Assembly (NCBI GenBank): GCA_964632505.1 | Contig: CAZWCE010000002.1 | Coordinates: 266,157 to 330,156 of the forward strand | DNA length: 64,000 nucleotides | Reading direction: 5' to 3' | Origin: CAZWCE01 sp964632505 | Lineage (GTDB): Bacteria; Planctomycetota; Planctomycetia; Pirellulales; Thermoguttaceae | Shown: positions 1 through 8,371 of the stretch, one piece after another | Position numbering within the stretch: position 1 is the stretch's first letter | How the letters are laid out: each line of letters starts with the position of its first letter | Made by a program: the position numbers and the translations under genes | Notes under the pieces: model-generated | The model's input: only the letters and a program-made list of their open reading frames with translations | The model's database searches: none | Told to the model about the DNA's origin: nothing

Positions 1-126
1 GCGATGATCCAACGGTTTGCCCCGGCGCTGACGACCACCATTTCAGGACTGATCATGGTCCTTCCGAACCTTACCCTGAATGCATTCCTGTGGCTGCTGA
101 TTCCCGACAAGGCGAGGAACTACTGA
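1..126 (+). CDS. ExbB/MotA/TolQ-type proton channel protein, C-terminal end (partial)
   Basis: The reading frame is open from the window edge and stops with TGA at 124-126, so only the last 41 residues are visible. The segment PALTTTISGLIMVLPN followed by a hydrophobic stretch resembles the last transmembrane helix of the MotA/TolQ/ExbB family, in which a Thr-rich ALxTTxxGLxxAIP segment lines the proton path. The next gene starts 8 bases later and encodes an ExbD-like protein, the normal partner of ExbB, which supports the call. In the known family the pair forms an inner-membrane channel that turns proton flow into mechanical work. The 5' end lies outside the window. The family call is an inference from a short piece. 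Confidence 0.6.
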   Translation, partial: AMIQRFAPALTTTISGLIMVLPNLTLNAFLWLLIPDKARNY

Positions 127-133
127 CCTTATC

Positions 134-604
134 ATGCGCGCGACCAATGTTCTGGCACGATTCGCCTCCCTGCTCGATGTCACCATCATTCTTCTGGGAT
201 TGATGATGCTCATGCTCTCGGTCGGCGAACTCACTGAATTCGAGGCCACATCCCCATCTCCTGAAACGAACATTCCGGAGCAGTCGGGGCTCTCCGACCT
301 GTCGCGCCGGATCATCGAACAACACCTGCATCCCATTCTGCTTTACGCCGGATTCCAGGGAGAGAGGAAAGGGCGATGCTACCTCCTCGATGAAAGCTTC
401 GAGCCCGGCAGAGAAATCGATACCGAATCGAAACGCGATATCCAAAGGCTCGTTGACGCGAATCAACCGCGCCGGCCGATCATCCTTCTTCTTTCCCCCG
501 AAGGCGCCTGGGATGACGACTGGAACCAAGAAACGATCGAACGGATCGAGAAGACGTGGGGTTACCCGATCATTCGGGTGGTGAATGTCGCATTTCCGAA
601 TTAG
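134..604 (+). CDS. ExbD/TolR-like single-pass membrane protein
   Basis: The product has 156 residues with one N-terminal membrane helix (about residues 9-29) that carries an Asp (ASLLDVTIILLGLMM), followed by a soluble part predicted to lie outside the inner membrane. A short N-terminal tail, an Asp-containing helix and a periplasmic domain are the ExbD/TolR pattern, and the Asp is the proton-carrying residue in that family. The gene follows the ExbB-like gene by 7 bases, so the two are probably co-transcribed. Overall similarity to ExbD is weak by eye. The start ATG at 134 is the first in frame. It could also be a lineage-specific channel subunit. Confidence 0.5.
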   Translation: MRATNVLARFASLLDVTIILLGLMMLMLSVGELTEFEATSPSPETNIPEQSGLSDLSRRIIEQHLHPILLYAGFQGERKGRCYLLDESFEPGREIDTESKRDIQRLVDANQPRRPIILLLSPEGAWDDDWNQETIERIEKTWGYPIIRVVNVAFPN

Positions 605-726
605 CCGTACCATTTTGGAACCTCACTCCATGTATCCGAGAGACTCGATGAAGTCGATTTCCCATAAACCTCGATCCACCGGACGGCAGGAGAGAGGACG
701 CAAGTTCGAACGCAGGAGTTCTCATC

Positions 727-1365
727 ATGCTCGATCTTCTGGAACAAGCGAAGACGTTCTGGTTATGGCTTATTTCCCCAACTCTTTCACTTTTGAATTG
801 TTTTTTGGTGATCCTTTGCATCTGCTTGATCTATTTTTACGTGGTTCGAGATCGTCATCCCCGACGTAACTCATTCACGATTTCCAGCAGTTCCGTTTTT
901 CTTCTGGGAATGCTGATCCTCTCGGGAGTCCAAGGCGGCGGAGGAGGAGAAGGGCCGGAGACGGGGAAAACCAACACTCCACCGGCGAATTCGAACGCCG
1001 AAACCGAAACGGTACCGCCAAGCGTCTCTCCGAAGATCCCCTCGAAGCCTCCTCGCGGAAATCGCAATCTCTCGCATCGCGCCCCCCAAACGATCACTAT
1101 TCTGTTTGGTGATGCTCCATACACCTGTACGATCCGGGGCGATGAAAATCTTCCCCCCATCGCCATCGACGAAAGTGACGCCCCCAATCCCCGCGATACT
1201 TTTTGGGCCCAAGTTCGACAAGGCGTTCAGCGACAACGCGTCGCCGCCGATGTCCCTCTGAAGGTCGAAATTCTGAATGCCCCCGGCATGAACGTGAGGG
1301 AGTACGCAAGGAACATGATCCAAATGTATTTTCCCGACAGCGAGGTCATCACCCATCATGATTAG
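727..1365 (+). CDS. Membrane protein of unknown function in the ExbB/ExbD/GTPase operon
   Basis: The product has 212 residues. Two hydrophobic segments (about residues 12-41 and 56-68) are followed by a Gly-rich and Pro/Thr/Ser-rich linker (about 70-115) and a C-terminal soluble domain of about 95 residues. GGAG lies 7 bases before the ATG (GGAGTTCTCATC-ATG). The stop codon overlaps the start of the GTPase-like gene by 8 bases, so translation is probably coupled. I recognise no family. The linker followed by a small domain suggests a part reaching into the periplasm, perhaps contacting the ExbD-like partner. That role is inference only. Confidence 0.6.
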   Translation: MLDLLEQAKTFWLWLISPTLSLLNCFLVILCICLIYFYVVRDRHPRRNSFTISSSSVFLLGMLILSGVQGGGGGEGPETGKTNTPPANSNAETETVPPSVSPKIPSKPPRGNRNLSHRAPQTITILFGDAPYTCTIRGDENLPPIAIDESDAPNPRDTFWAQVRQGVQRQRVAADVPLKVEILNAPGMNVREYARNMIQMYFPDSEVITHHD

Positions 1366-3331
1366 CAGGAAGCCAAGAGTCGCCCGGAAGATCTCCGTCG
1401 GGATTTACGGACATACCGCCGCCGGCAAGACCCGCTTTCTTTATCAATGGATCGATGGTTGGTATCGTTCCAAATCCGCCGATACGAATGAAGCTTGCCG
1501 AGAATTCCTGCAAACCATCGAAACGCAGATCGCCGAACACAACGCCCCTTTGGCGACTTCATCGCCTTTCGAAAAAATCACGGTTTGGATCCCCAACGCC
1601 CGTCATCAACACAAGTTCCTGAAGCATCTTCCCGATCAGGCGCGCCTGAAACTCGTGTTCCGCGATCTCCGCGGCGAGGCGCTCAGCAGGGAAATCGATC
1701 TTCTGAAAACCCGTGATCGGCAAACCCACATCGCCGGACAAGTGCGGCACTGCGACGGGTTCCTCTTTTTTTTCGATCCACTTTGTTCCGAACAGCCGGA
1801 ACAGATCGATGCCCACCACGAAAAGGAATTGCAGCGGGCGAGAACCTTCCTGCGGTACGTCCTCCGTGTTCGTGCAAACGACTACTTCCCGGTTCTTTTC
1901 GTGCAAACCCATCTCGATCAACTCGAGTCGGCCTCCCCGGAAATCCAGCAAAAGGCGAGTGCCTGGTTCGACCGTCTTGAAGCGATGCTCCGGGAGGAGT
2001 ACCGTCAGCTCCGGGACCATTATCCCGCGTCACTGCTGCGAGGTGACGACATTTTTTTGCAAATCTCTTCGGTCCGCGATCATGAGGAAGTGCTGCGACC
2101 GATCGAAAAGCTCCTCCAACTGCACGAGGCATCCCGGGAATTCATTAAGAAAGACCGATCCTACGTCGGCGGCATCATCGTCGTCGTCTTCGTTCTGTCG
2201 CTGCTATTGACCGGTTTCCTCTATTGGCGCCGTGATGTCTCGGTTCCATATTCACCTATTTCGGAAATCACCCCGTCTGTCACCGAGGCCGACTTCCAAG
2301 AGCTTTTGGAGTCGTTGAATCATTTCGATCCCCAACAAGATCGCTCTGAGGATCGGCATATTTTTCGACGCGCCTTTTATATTCTGATGGATCCCGATCG
2401 AACGCATCACGCGCTTTCCGACAAACAACTCGAACAACTCACCGGTGCCTTCCGGAACGCCTCGGAGCACCTTCATCAGATTGTATACAGATCATCCGTT
2501 TCGCCGTCTCAACGTCGAAAAGCAGCGTCGATGCTCGACGGGGTGGGAGATGCCGAGCATCTTGCACCACTGCTTCCGAAGATCCAAACCGCACATTGGA
2601 AGCTGGCCGAAGAGGAAGCCGTCGCCACGCTCGAAGAAGTGCTCCGCCGACGCGCCATCGCCGGCTCAACGGCCGGGGAAACGCTCAAGGAACTCGTCGC
2701 CACACTGGACCACCTGGAACACGAATTCGCGAAGTTAGAGGTCTTTTCTCCCGAGCAGAGGAAAAACAAGTTGATCGACGAACTCCGCCTCACCCGCACC
2801 TTCCTGCTCGATCGACTGGAGGAAAAGGGATACCGGATTCGACTCGAGGTGATCGCCGCGAAATACTTCGGCCCGGAAGCCCCGCCCCCGGTGGGGAGCC
2901 TCGTCCTCATGCCCGGACGGCTGGATTCCCCGCCGAGCATCGCCCTCATCCCGGAAGGAAGCTCCTCCAAGTTGCGCACTCGTGAGGACGCCTATTCCAT
3001 CGACATGCCTCTTGCGCAACAGGCCGTCCTCGAATGTTACCAAGCGGCCGGGGAGGACTGGAAACTGCTCGAAAAGTTCGACTTGAACACGATTCATTCG
3101 AAAGAAAAGTCCCTCGCTCCCTTGGGAATGCCCCTATTCATCCGGAACCAAGCGACGTATGAAATGAAGATCCAGACGCACGACTACGAAATCGAAATTC
3201 GCTTCCAGAACCGGAAATATCCTCTGACCGAGTTGGCGCTTCTCTGGAAAGCCATCCCGGAGCGCGATGCCGAGCCGGACTCTCCCCATTTGCCGGACTC
3301 TCCCCATTTGAATGAAGGCGAAACACCATGA
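1358..3331 (+). CDS. Membrane-anchored P-loop GTPase-like protein
   Basis: The product has 657 residues. A P-loop GHTAAGKT (residues 18-25) is followed by a DLRG segment (103-106) that fits the DxxG switch II motif, and by FVQTHLD (182-187), where a TKxD/NKxD-type base-recognition motif would sit; SSVR near 237 could be the last guanine-contact loop. These suggest a TRAFAC-type GTPase fold with a degenerate specificity motif. One strong membrane helix follows at about 269-290, then about 360 residues of mostly helical sequence. A 15-bp tandem duplication near the 3' end encodes PDSPHL twice. The gene overlaps both neighbours, which fixes it in the ExbB/ExbD-like operon. Substrate and role are unknown; coupling to a proton channel is inference. 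Confidence 0.65.
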   Translation: MISRKPRVARKISVGIYGHTAAGKTRFLYQWIDGWYRSKSADTNEACREFLQTIETQIAEHNAPLATSSPFEKITVWIPNARHQHKFLKHLPDQARLKLVFRDLRGEALSREIDLLKTRDRQTHIAGQVRHCDGFLFFFDPLCSEQPEQIDAHHEKELQRARTFLRYVLRVRANDYFPVLFVQTHLDQLESASPEIQQKASAWFDRLEAMLREEYRQLRDHYPASLLRGDDIFLQISSVRDHEEVLRPIEKLLQLHEASREFIKKDRSYVGGIIVVVFVLSLLLTGFLYWRRDVSVPYSPISEITPSVTEADFQELLESLNHFDPQQDRSEDRHIFRRAFYILMDPDRTHHALSDKQLEQLTGAFRNASEHLHQIVYRSSVSPSQRRKAASMLDGVGDAEHLAPLLPKIQTAHWKLAEEEAVATLEEVLRRRAIAGSTAGETLKELVATLDHLEHEFAKLEVFSPEQRKNKLIDELRLTRTFLLDRLEEKGYRIRLEVIAAKYFGPEAPPPVGSLVLMPGRLDSPPSIALIPEGSSSKLRTREDAYSIDMPLAQQAVLECYQAAGEDWKLLEKFDLNTIHSKEKSLAPLGMPLFIRNQATYEMKIQTHDYEIEIRFQNRKYPLTELALLWKAIPERDAEPDSPHLPDSPHLNEGETP

Positions 3332-4092
3332 AACAGGCAAACGGTTACTTCTCGGTCGCCCGACAACCTGGAGAAGGCTATCGGGCCTTTCGACATGAAG
3401 GCTCGGATTCCTCCCTAGCGGAACAAGATGCCCTGGATCTGCTCGACCAGTTCCCACCGTCGACTCATGCCGCTTCCGTCGCGACCAAGGGGTTTCTGAT
3501 CGAACCACGTAAGAAAAGGAATTGGCTGGTCCACGTGAGCCTCAGCCACGATGAGCGGGGCAACGTCGTCTTCAGCCAGTATTGGTATCGTCCTTTTTCA
3601 AAAGGCGGTCTCGGAAAGTGGGGCATCGCGATCGGTTTTCTGCTGGGGTGGATCGTATCGCTTCCTATCATATACTTCCGTACACACCATCCCGAAGCTT
3701 CCATGTCGCCGGATGCTTCCCCGCGTCGGGAAACACCGCCTCGTGAGGTTCCTCAGCCAGTGGTTTCTCCAGAGCCGAAGGAACAAGAGAGCCCTGCTTC
3801 CCATTTCGAGGAAATGGCTCACCAACAGCAGCAACTCCTCATCGTGTTGCAGAAAACTGTCGAGGTACGGCGGAAACTGCTCGACTTCATGACCCAAGAG
3901 AAGTTGGGATTTGTCAGCAAGGCGAATCCGCTGAAGGAAAATGCATGGATCAAATTGGTCGCTATTTCGGAACGGGGACCTCCGCCAAAAACCGGGGAGG
4001 ACTTGACAACCTACGATGGAAAGGCTCTGATAACCTTACTCGAAACGCTGGATGATTTCGCCTCCCAAGAGTCTTTACCTGATGGACATTGA
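3328..4092 (+). CDS. Single-pass membrane protein, last gene of the GTPase operon
   Basis: The product has 254 residues. The ATG overlaps the stop of the GTPase-like gene in an ATGA arrangement, a sign of translational coupling. A globular N-terminal region of about 90 residues is followed by one membrane helix (about 95-113), a Pro-rich linker (about 118-145) and a helical C-terminal region with a Gln-rich patch (HQQQQLL). The orientation, cytoplasmic head and external tail, is guessed from basic residues before the helix. I recognise no family. By position it is a subunit or partner of the GTPase/channel system. Confidence 0.6.
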   Translation: MKQANGYFSVARQPGEGYRAFRHEGSDSSLAEQDALDLLDQFPPSTHAASVATKGFLIEPRKKRNWLVHVSLSHDERGNVVFSQYWYRPFSKGGLGKWGIAIGFLLGWIVSLPIIYFRTHHPEASMSPDASPRRETPPREVPQPVVSPEPKEQESPASHFEEMAHQQQQLLIVLQKTVEVRRKLLDFMTQEKLGFVSKANPLKENAWIKLVAISERGPPPKTGEDLTTYDGKALITLLETLDDFASQESLPDGH

Positions 4093-4236
4093 GGGAAGGA
4101 CGACCGTCTCATCGTTCGCTCGTCTTTTTCACTCTTTTCGGCCTCCGTACCCGAGACGACGTCGCTTGGCCCGAAGCTGAAAAACCGCACACAAATCCAT
4201 CCATCCCTTATCAAGGAATTCAAGAAAGCCATCTCC

Positions 4237-5535
4237 ATGCCCTGCAAATCACGTTACCTGCATCCGCGCGACGAAATCATGCAAACCATGGAGCGGATTT
4301 ATCACTATCGAATGACCACCACCTCGGGCGGCAACCTTTCGATTCGAGAACCGGGCGGCGACATCTGGATCACTCCGGCGGGGATCGACAAGGGAGCTCT
4401 CTCGCGCGACGATATCGTCTGCGTTCGTGCCGACGGCACCGTCGACGGCCATCATCCTCCTTCTTCGGAATTCCCTTTTCACAAGGCGATCTATGAAGCC
4501 CGGCCCGATTTGGAGGGAATCGTTCACGCCCATCCGGTCGCCCTGGTCGCGTTCAGCGTGAGCAAAAAAATCCCCGATACCCGACTCTTCCATCAATCGC
4601 GGCACGTGTGCGGCGAAATCGGCTTCGCCCCTTATTCCCTGCCGGGAAGTGAGTCGCTCGGGAGCAACATCGCCGATGAATTTCATCAAGGACGCAACGC
4701 CGTGATCATGGAGAATCATGGCGTGGTCACCGGCGGACAACACTTGCAAGAGGCGTTCGAGCGGTTCGAAACACTCGAGTTCACCGCAAAAACCATCATC
4801 AAAGGCAGTCTTTTGGGAACGGTCCGATACCTCGACGATGCCGAAGTCCAACTGCCCCGAGACCATGCCAAAGTGCTGCCCGAATTTTCTCCGCCACCCC
4901 CCGATTCCCAAGAGAAAGAGATGCGACGTCAACTTTCTCAATTCGTCAAACGCGGCTACCAACAACGTTTGCTCATCAGCACCGAGGGCAGCTTTTCGGC
5001 GAGACTCGGAAACGACACCTTCCTGATCACTCCCTATCAGGTCGATCGCAAAACACTCACCTCCGCCGAATTGGTGCTGGTGAAAAACGGAGCCGCCGAA
5101 GCAGGAAAGATCCCCAGTCGGGCGACAAGCAACCATCGGGCCATTTATCAGAAGCATCCGTTTGTCGGTGCCGTCGTCAACGCCTATACCGTCAACGCTT
5201 CCGCGTTTTCGGTGACCGGAACACCTCTCGATACCCGGACGATTCCCGAGAGTTACCTTTTCCTTCGCCAGGTGGCCCGACTTTCCTACGGCGTTCAATT
5301 TCGCGATAGCGAAGCTCTGGCCGAGGCGATTTCCCAGAATACGCCCATCTGCCTTTTGGAAAACGACGGAGTTCTCGTCACCGGCAAAAACATTCTCGAC
5401 ACATTCGATCGTCTCGAAGTCCTGGAATCCACCGCCGAAGCGATCATCAACAGTCGGCCCTTGGGTGAGATCGCCCCGATGTCCCAAAAGGTAATCGAGG
5501 AGCTCGAACTTGCCTTTTTCCCAAAAGCTCCGTAG
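4237..5535 (+). CDS. Tandem class II aldolase/adducin-domain protein, second domain degenerate
   Basis: The product has 432 residues, about twice the usual length of about 215 for this family. The N-terminal domain has the zinc site of class II (fuculose-phosphate type) aldolases: SGGNLS near 30-35, E78, H97 and H99 in VHAHP, and H161 in ENHG. The C-terminal domain (about 220-425) follows the same layout, but the zinc motif reads VNAYT and ENHG reads ENDG, so its metal site is lost. Family members cleave sugar phosphates such as L-fuculose- or L-rhamnulose-1-phosphate; the substrate here cannot be told. The second half may serve structure or regulation. It is a single gene 144 bp after the GTPase operon and probably separate from it. 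Confidence 0.85.
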   Translation: MPCKSRYLHPRDEIMQTMERIYHYRMTTTSGGNLSIREPGGDIWITPAGIDKGALSRDDIVCVRADGTVDGHHPPSSEFPFHKAIYEARPDLEGIVHAHPVALVAFSVSKKIPDTRLFHQSRHVCGEIGFAPYSLPGSESLGSNIADEFHQGRNAVIMENHGVVTGGQHLQEAFERFETLEFTAKTIIKGSLLGTVRYLDDAEVQLPRDHAKVLPEFSPPPPDSQEKEMRRQLSQFVKRGYQQRLLISTEGSFSARLGNDTFLITPYQVDRKTLTSAELVLVKNGAAEAGKIPSRATSNHRAIYQKHPFVGAVVNAYTVNASAFSVTGTPLDTRTIPESYLFLRQVARLSYGVQFRDSEALAEAISQNTPICLLENDGVLVTGKNILDTFDRLEVLESTAEAIINSRPLGEIAPMSQKVIEELELAFFPKAP

Positions 5536-5612
5536 AATGAAACGGATAGCGCGAGCAGGATGATCTTCGCCATCCCCGTCCACCATTTCTTCTCTCGTGA
5601 GATTGCACCGCC

Positions 5613-6722
5613 ATGGCCGAGCAACAAACGCGCCGCTCCTTTCTCCTTCAATGCACCGCCGGCACCACTTTCTTGACGACTCCGCCTCTCCGGCAAATGA
5701 TCGGCGAAAAGGCGATGGCGTCGCCTCCGAGGCAAAAGGTTTCCGAAACGAAGTCGGTCGTTCGATCACCAAATTTCCAGCGATTTTCCGTCCGCCATCG
5801 TGGCACGATCATCAATCGGAAGGCCGATTTGACCAGCTTGGAGTTGTGGCTCCCGGTTCCTTTGAATCATCGAGAACAGCAAGTCGAATCGTTTTCGATG
5901 TCGCCGAAAGTGCCGCTGTTCCTCGACCCGCATCGCCGCTTCGCCGTCGCTCGAATGTATCGATCTCGGAATCTTCCCAATCCGGGAGAGACGGTTCAAT
6001 TAGAGATCAACTACGAACTTCTCTCGCGAGCGATCCAGGTCGACACGAAACGAGCGAGCGAATTCTCCTTCGGCGAATATCCCGAAGAAGTGCGTGATTC
6101 GGTCTTCTTGAAACCGGAGTCCAAAGTGGAAAGCCGTTCGCGGGAGATCCGGCAAGCCGCCGATAAGCTGAGAGGGGCTTCGTCCACTCCCTGGGAAACG
6201 GCTTTGAAGATTTATCATTGGATCCTCGAACAGACCGATTACCAGCTCATCGAAGGGTTCGGAGGCGCCCGATATTGCCTGGCCAATCGACACGGCGAAT
6301 GCGGCGACTACAGCGCCCTGTTCGTGGCCCTTTGCCGCGTGCTGGGGATTCCCGCCCGCGGAGTGATCGGCGCCTGGGCCGACGGCACCGATCAATGGCA
6401 CGTTTGGGCGGAATTCATGCTCCCGAGTGGGGACTGGATTCCCGTGGATCTTTCGATCGGTGACGACGCCCGCTTTCCCGAACGCCATTTCGGCATGCTT
6501 GAGCCGAAACGCATCGTGTTGGCGAAATCATTTGATATTGTTTTGGCCAAGGTCGAGCAAGGGCACAAGAAGCTGAAATTCCTGCAATCCGGAGCGTTTT
6601 ATTACCACGCCCGACAGATCAGCGAACCTCCACGGACGGAGTTTCATTTGGAATCCGAACTGACCCGAGATGCGGAAAGCAACATCGGTCAAACATCCTC
6701 TAAACTCCAGGGAGCCCGGTAG
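5613..6722 (+). CDS. Twin-arginine-exported transglutaminase-like protein
   Basis: The product has 369 residues. The N-terminus has a twin-arginine signal (TRRSFLLQC) and a short hydrophobic stretch, predicting export of the folded protein. The transglutaminase-like core has its triad in view: C230 in GECGDYS, H263 in QWHVW and D279 in PVDLS. The N-terminal 180 residues resemble the beta-rich region often found before this core in bacterial members, many of which act as peptidases or amidases. The last 34 bases overlap the convergent oxidoreductase gene on the other strand. The natural substrate is unknown. Confidence 0.85.
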   Translation: MAEQQTRRSFLLQCTAGTTFLTTPPLRQMIGEKAMASPPRQKVSETKSVVRSPNFQRFSVRHRGTIINRKADLTSLELWLPVPLNHREQQVESFSMSPKVPLFLDPHRRFAVARMYRSRNLPNPGETVQLEINYELLSRAIQVDTKRASEFSFGEYPEEVRDSVFLKPESKVESRSREIRQAADKLRGASSTPWETALKIYHWILEQTDYQLIEGFGGARYCLANRHGECGDYSALFVALCRVLGIPARGVIGAWADGTDQWHVWAEFMLPSGDWIPVDLSIGDDARFPERHFGMLEPKRIVLAKSFDIVLAKVEQGHKKLKFLQSGAFYYHARQISEPPRTEFHLESELTRDAESNIGQTSSKLQGAR

Positions 6723-8029
6723 GGCCGACGGAGCATCGACGCCGCTTCCGGATCGCCGACAATCTCTTCCTTTTCCGGATCCCAGCGTATCTTCCGCTTC
6801 AACCGCATGGCGATATTCCCGAGATGGCAGATGGAAACCGTCCGATAGCCCGCCTCGACCGGTTCAATCGGGTCGACGCCCGCCTTCACCGCGTCGATGA
6901 AGTTGCGATAGTGGTTGTCGCTCACCGGTAGATGGATTTCATCGTCTCCGATGACCGAATCCTTGATCGACTCCGGCTCGCAGAGAATCTTATTGTACTG
7001 ATATTCAATCCAGCCCTCGGTTCCCTCGAATCGGGCTCCGAATCCCGGATCCTGCGTTCGGCAGATCAGTTCGATGCCGTCGGCATGGCGAGCGCGAAAA
7101 CTCGTGTGTGTCGCCGTATTCCAGAGACTTCCCTCGGAAGGCCACTGGGAACCGGTATCCTCGAATTCGACCGGCCCGGTGCCGTCCTTGCCCAAGACCC
7201 ATTGAACGATGTCGTTGGAATGATGCCCCGTGTTGGTCACCTGCCCGCCGGAGTAATCGAGAATGAAGCGGAAGCGATAAAAGCATCGATCGACGTGATA
7301 AGGCTCTTTCGGTGCCGGTCCCAACCACATATCGTAGTTGAATCCCTCCGGTACGGGCATCGGCTTCCAGTCGACGCCTGGCCCCGCCCCGTTGGAGTTG
7401 ACGATGGCGGTGGCTCGTTCCACCTTGCCGATACGACCGTTGCGAACCAATTCCGCGACCCGGCGAACTACCGGATTACTGCGATATTGGCTACCCGTTT
7501 GCAAAACGACATTATATTTGCGAACCGCTTTGACCATTTGTTGGCCATCGTGAACCGTCAAGGAAAGCGGTTTCTGACAGTAGATCGCCTTGCCCGCCTT
7601 CGCCGCCATGCAGGTCATTAGCGCATGCCAATGATCGGGCGTGACGATCATGACCGCGTCGATGTCCGAACGCCCCAGTACTTCCCGGAAATCTTCGTAA
7701 GCATCGCATCCATGGTAATGGGCATTGCCGGTCTTTTCGGCGTAATATTCGTTCACCTCTTTCTGGACCGGAACTCTCCCTCGATGGTGCTCGGGGATAC
7801 GATATTCACGGCCAGCTCGATTCACATCGCAAACGGCCACCAACTGGGTATCGTCCAATGCCATCATGCGAGGAGCGTCGGCCCGAGATTGATTCCCACA
7901 ACCGATCAACCCGACGTTTACCCGCTCACTCGGCGGATTCTTTCCCATCACCGAGCCCGGCACCAATGCGGGAAGCGCCAACGAAAAGGCCGAGGTCTTC
8001 AGGAAGCGGCGTCGCGATACAGAAGGCAT
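6689..8029 (-). CDS. Gfo/Idh/MocA-family oxidoreductase, Tat-exported
   Basis: The chosen start at 8029 gives 446 residues beginning with a twin-arginine signal (SRRRFLKTSAF) and a hydrophobic stretch; an upstream in-frame start would bury that signal. A Rossmann nucleotide-binding motif VGLIGCG lies near residue 40, and the family EKP motif reads CQKP, keeping the lysine. The family uses NAD(P) to oxidise or reduce sugars and inositols. Planctomycetes carry many exported copies, often fed by tightly bound cofactor. The 3' end overlaps the convergent transglutaminase gene by 34 bases. The substrate cannot be predicted. Confidence 0.88.
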   Translation of the reverse strand: MPSVSRRRFLKTSAFSLALPALVPGSVMGKNPPSERVNVGLIGCGNQSRADAPRMMALDDTQLVAVCDVNRAGREYRIPEHHRGRVPVQKEVNEYYAEKTGNAHYHGCDAYEDFREVLGRSDIDAVMIVTPDHWHALMTCMAAKAGKAIYCQKPLSLTVHDGQQMVKAVRKYNVVLQTGSQYRSNPVVRRVAELVRNGRIGKVERATAIVNSNGAGPGVDWKPMPVPEGFNYDMWLGPAPKEPYHVDRCFYRFRFILDYSGGQVTNTGHHSNDIVQWVLGKDGTGPVEFEDTGSQWPSEGSLWNTATHTSFRARHADGIELICRTQDPGFGARFEGTEGWIEYQYNKILCEPESIKDSVIGDDEIHLPVSDNHYRNFIDAVKAGVDPIEPVEAGYRTVSICHLGNIAMRLKRKIRWDPEKEEIVGDPEAASMLRRPYRAPWSLEDV

Positions 8030-8371
8030 GATATTGCTCCATTCAGTTGAATTCCCTGTGTTCCACTCGTGGTGGGTGTTTTCGATTCCAAACCCCATTT
8101 TAACCGATCGCCCCGAGAAGAATCAACACGCGATCGTTCAATTACAAAAAGTGCGTGTCGAATCCACTTTGCGGATTTATAAGAACCCGGCTCTTTTCAA
8201 TCGGTCGCGTCGCATCAGTGGATCGAGTATCTCCATGTAGGGACCCGGCGGCAATTCTTTTTTTGCGACCATGAACAGCATCATTTATAATGGAGTTGCC
8301 TCCTTGGGAAAGCTCAATGGATAGGCGAGGGACAAGGACTCGAGAATCATCAGAAAAAGAGGTGCCAAAAG
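8030..8371 (+). other. Divergent intergenic region between oxidoreductase and FAD protein genes
   Basis: This 342-bp stretch separates divergently transcribed genes and should hold promoters for both. I see one good candidate for the plus strand, listed separately, and no convincing ORF or repeat. Confidence 0.5.
8263..8291 (+). promoter_or_regulatory. Candidate sigma-70-type promoter for the FAD oxidoreductase gene
   Basis: TTGCGA (8263-8268) and a perfect TATAAT (8286-8291) are 17 bp apart. The predicted transcript would start near 8298 and reach the ATG at 8372 after a leader of about 75 bases. Confidence 0.5.
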
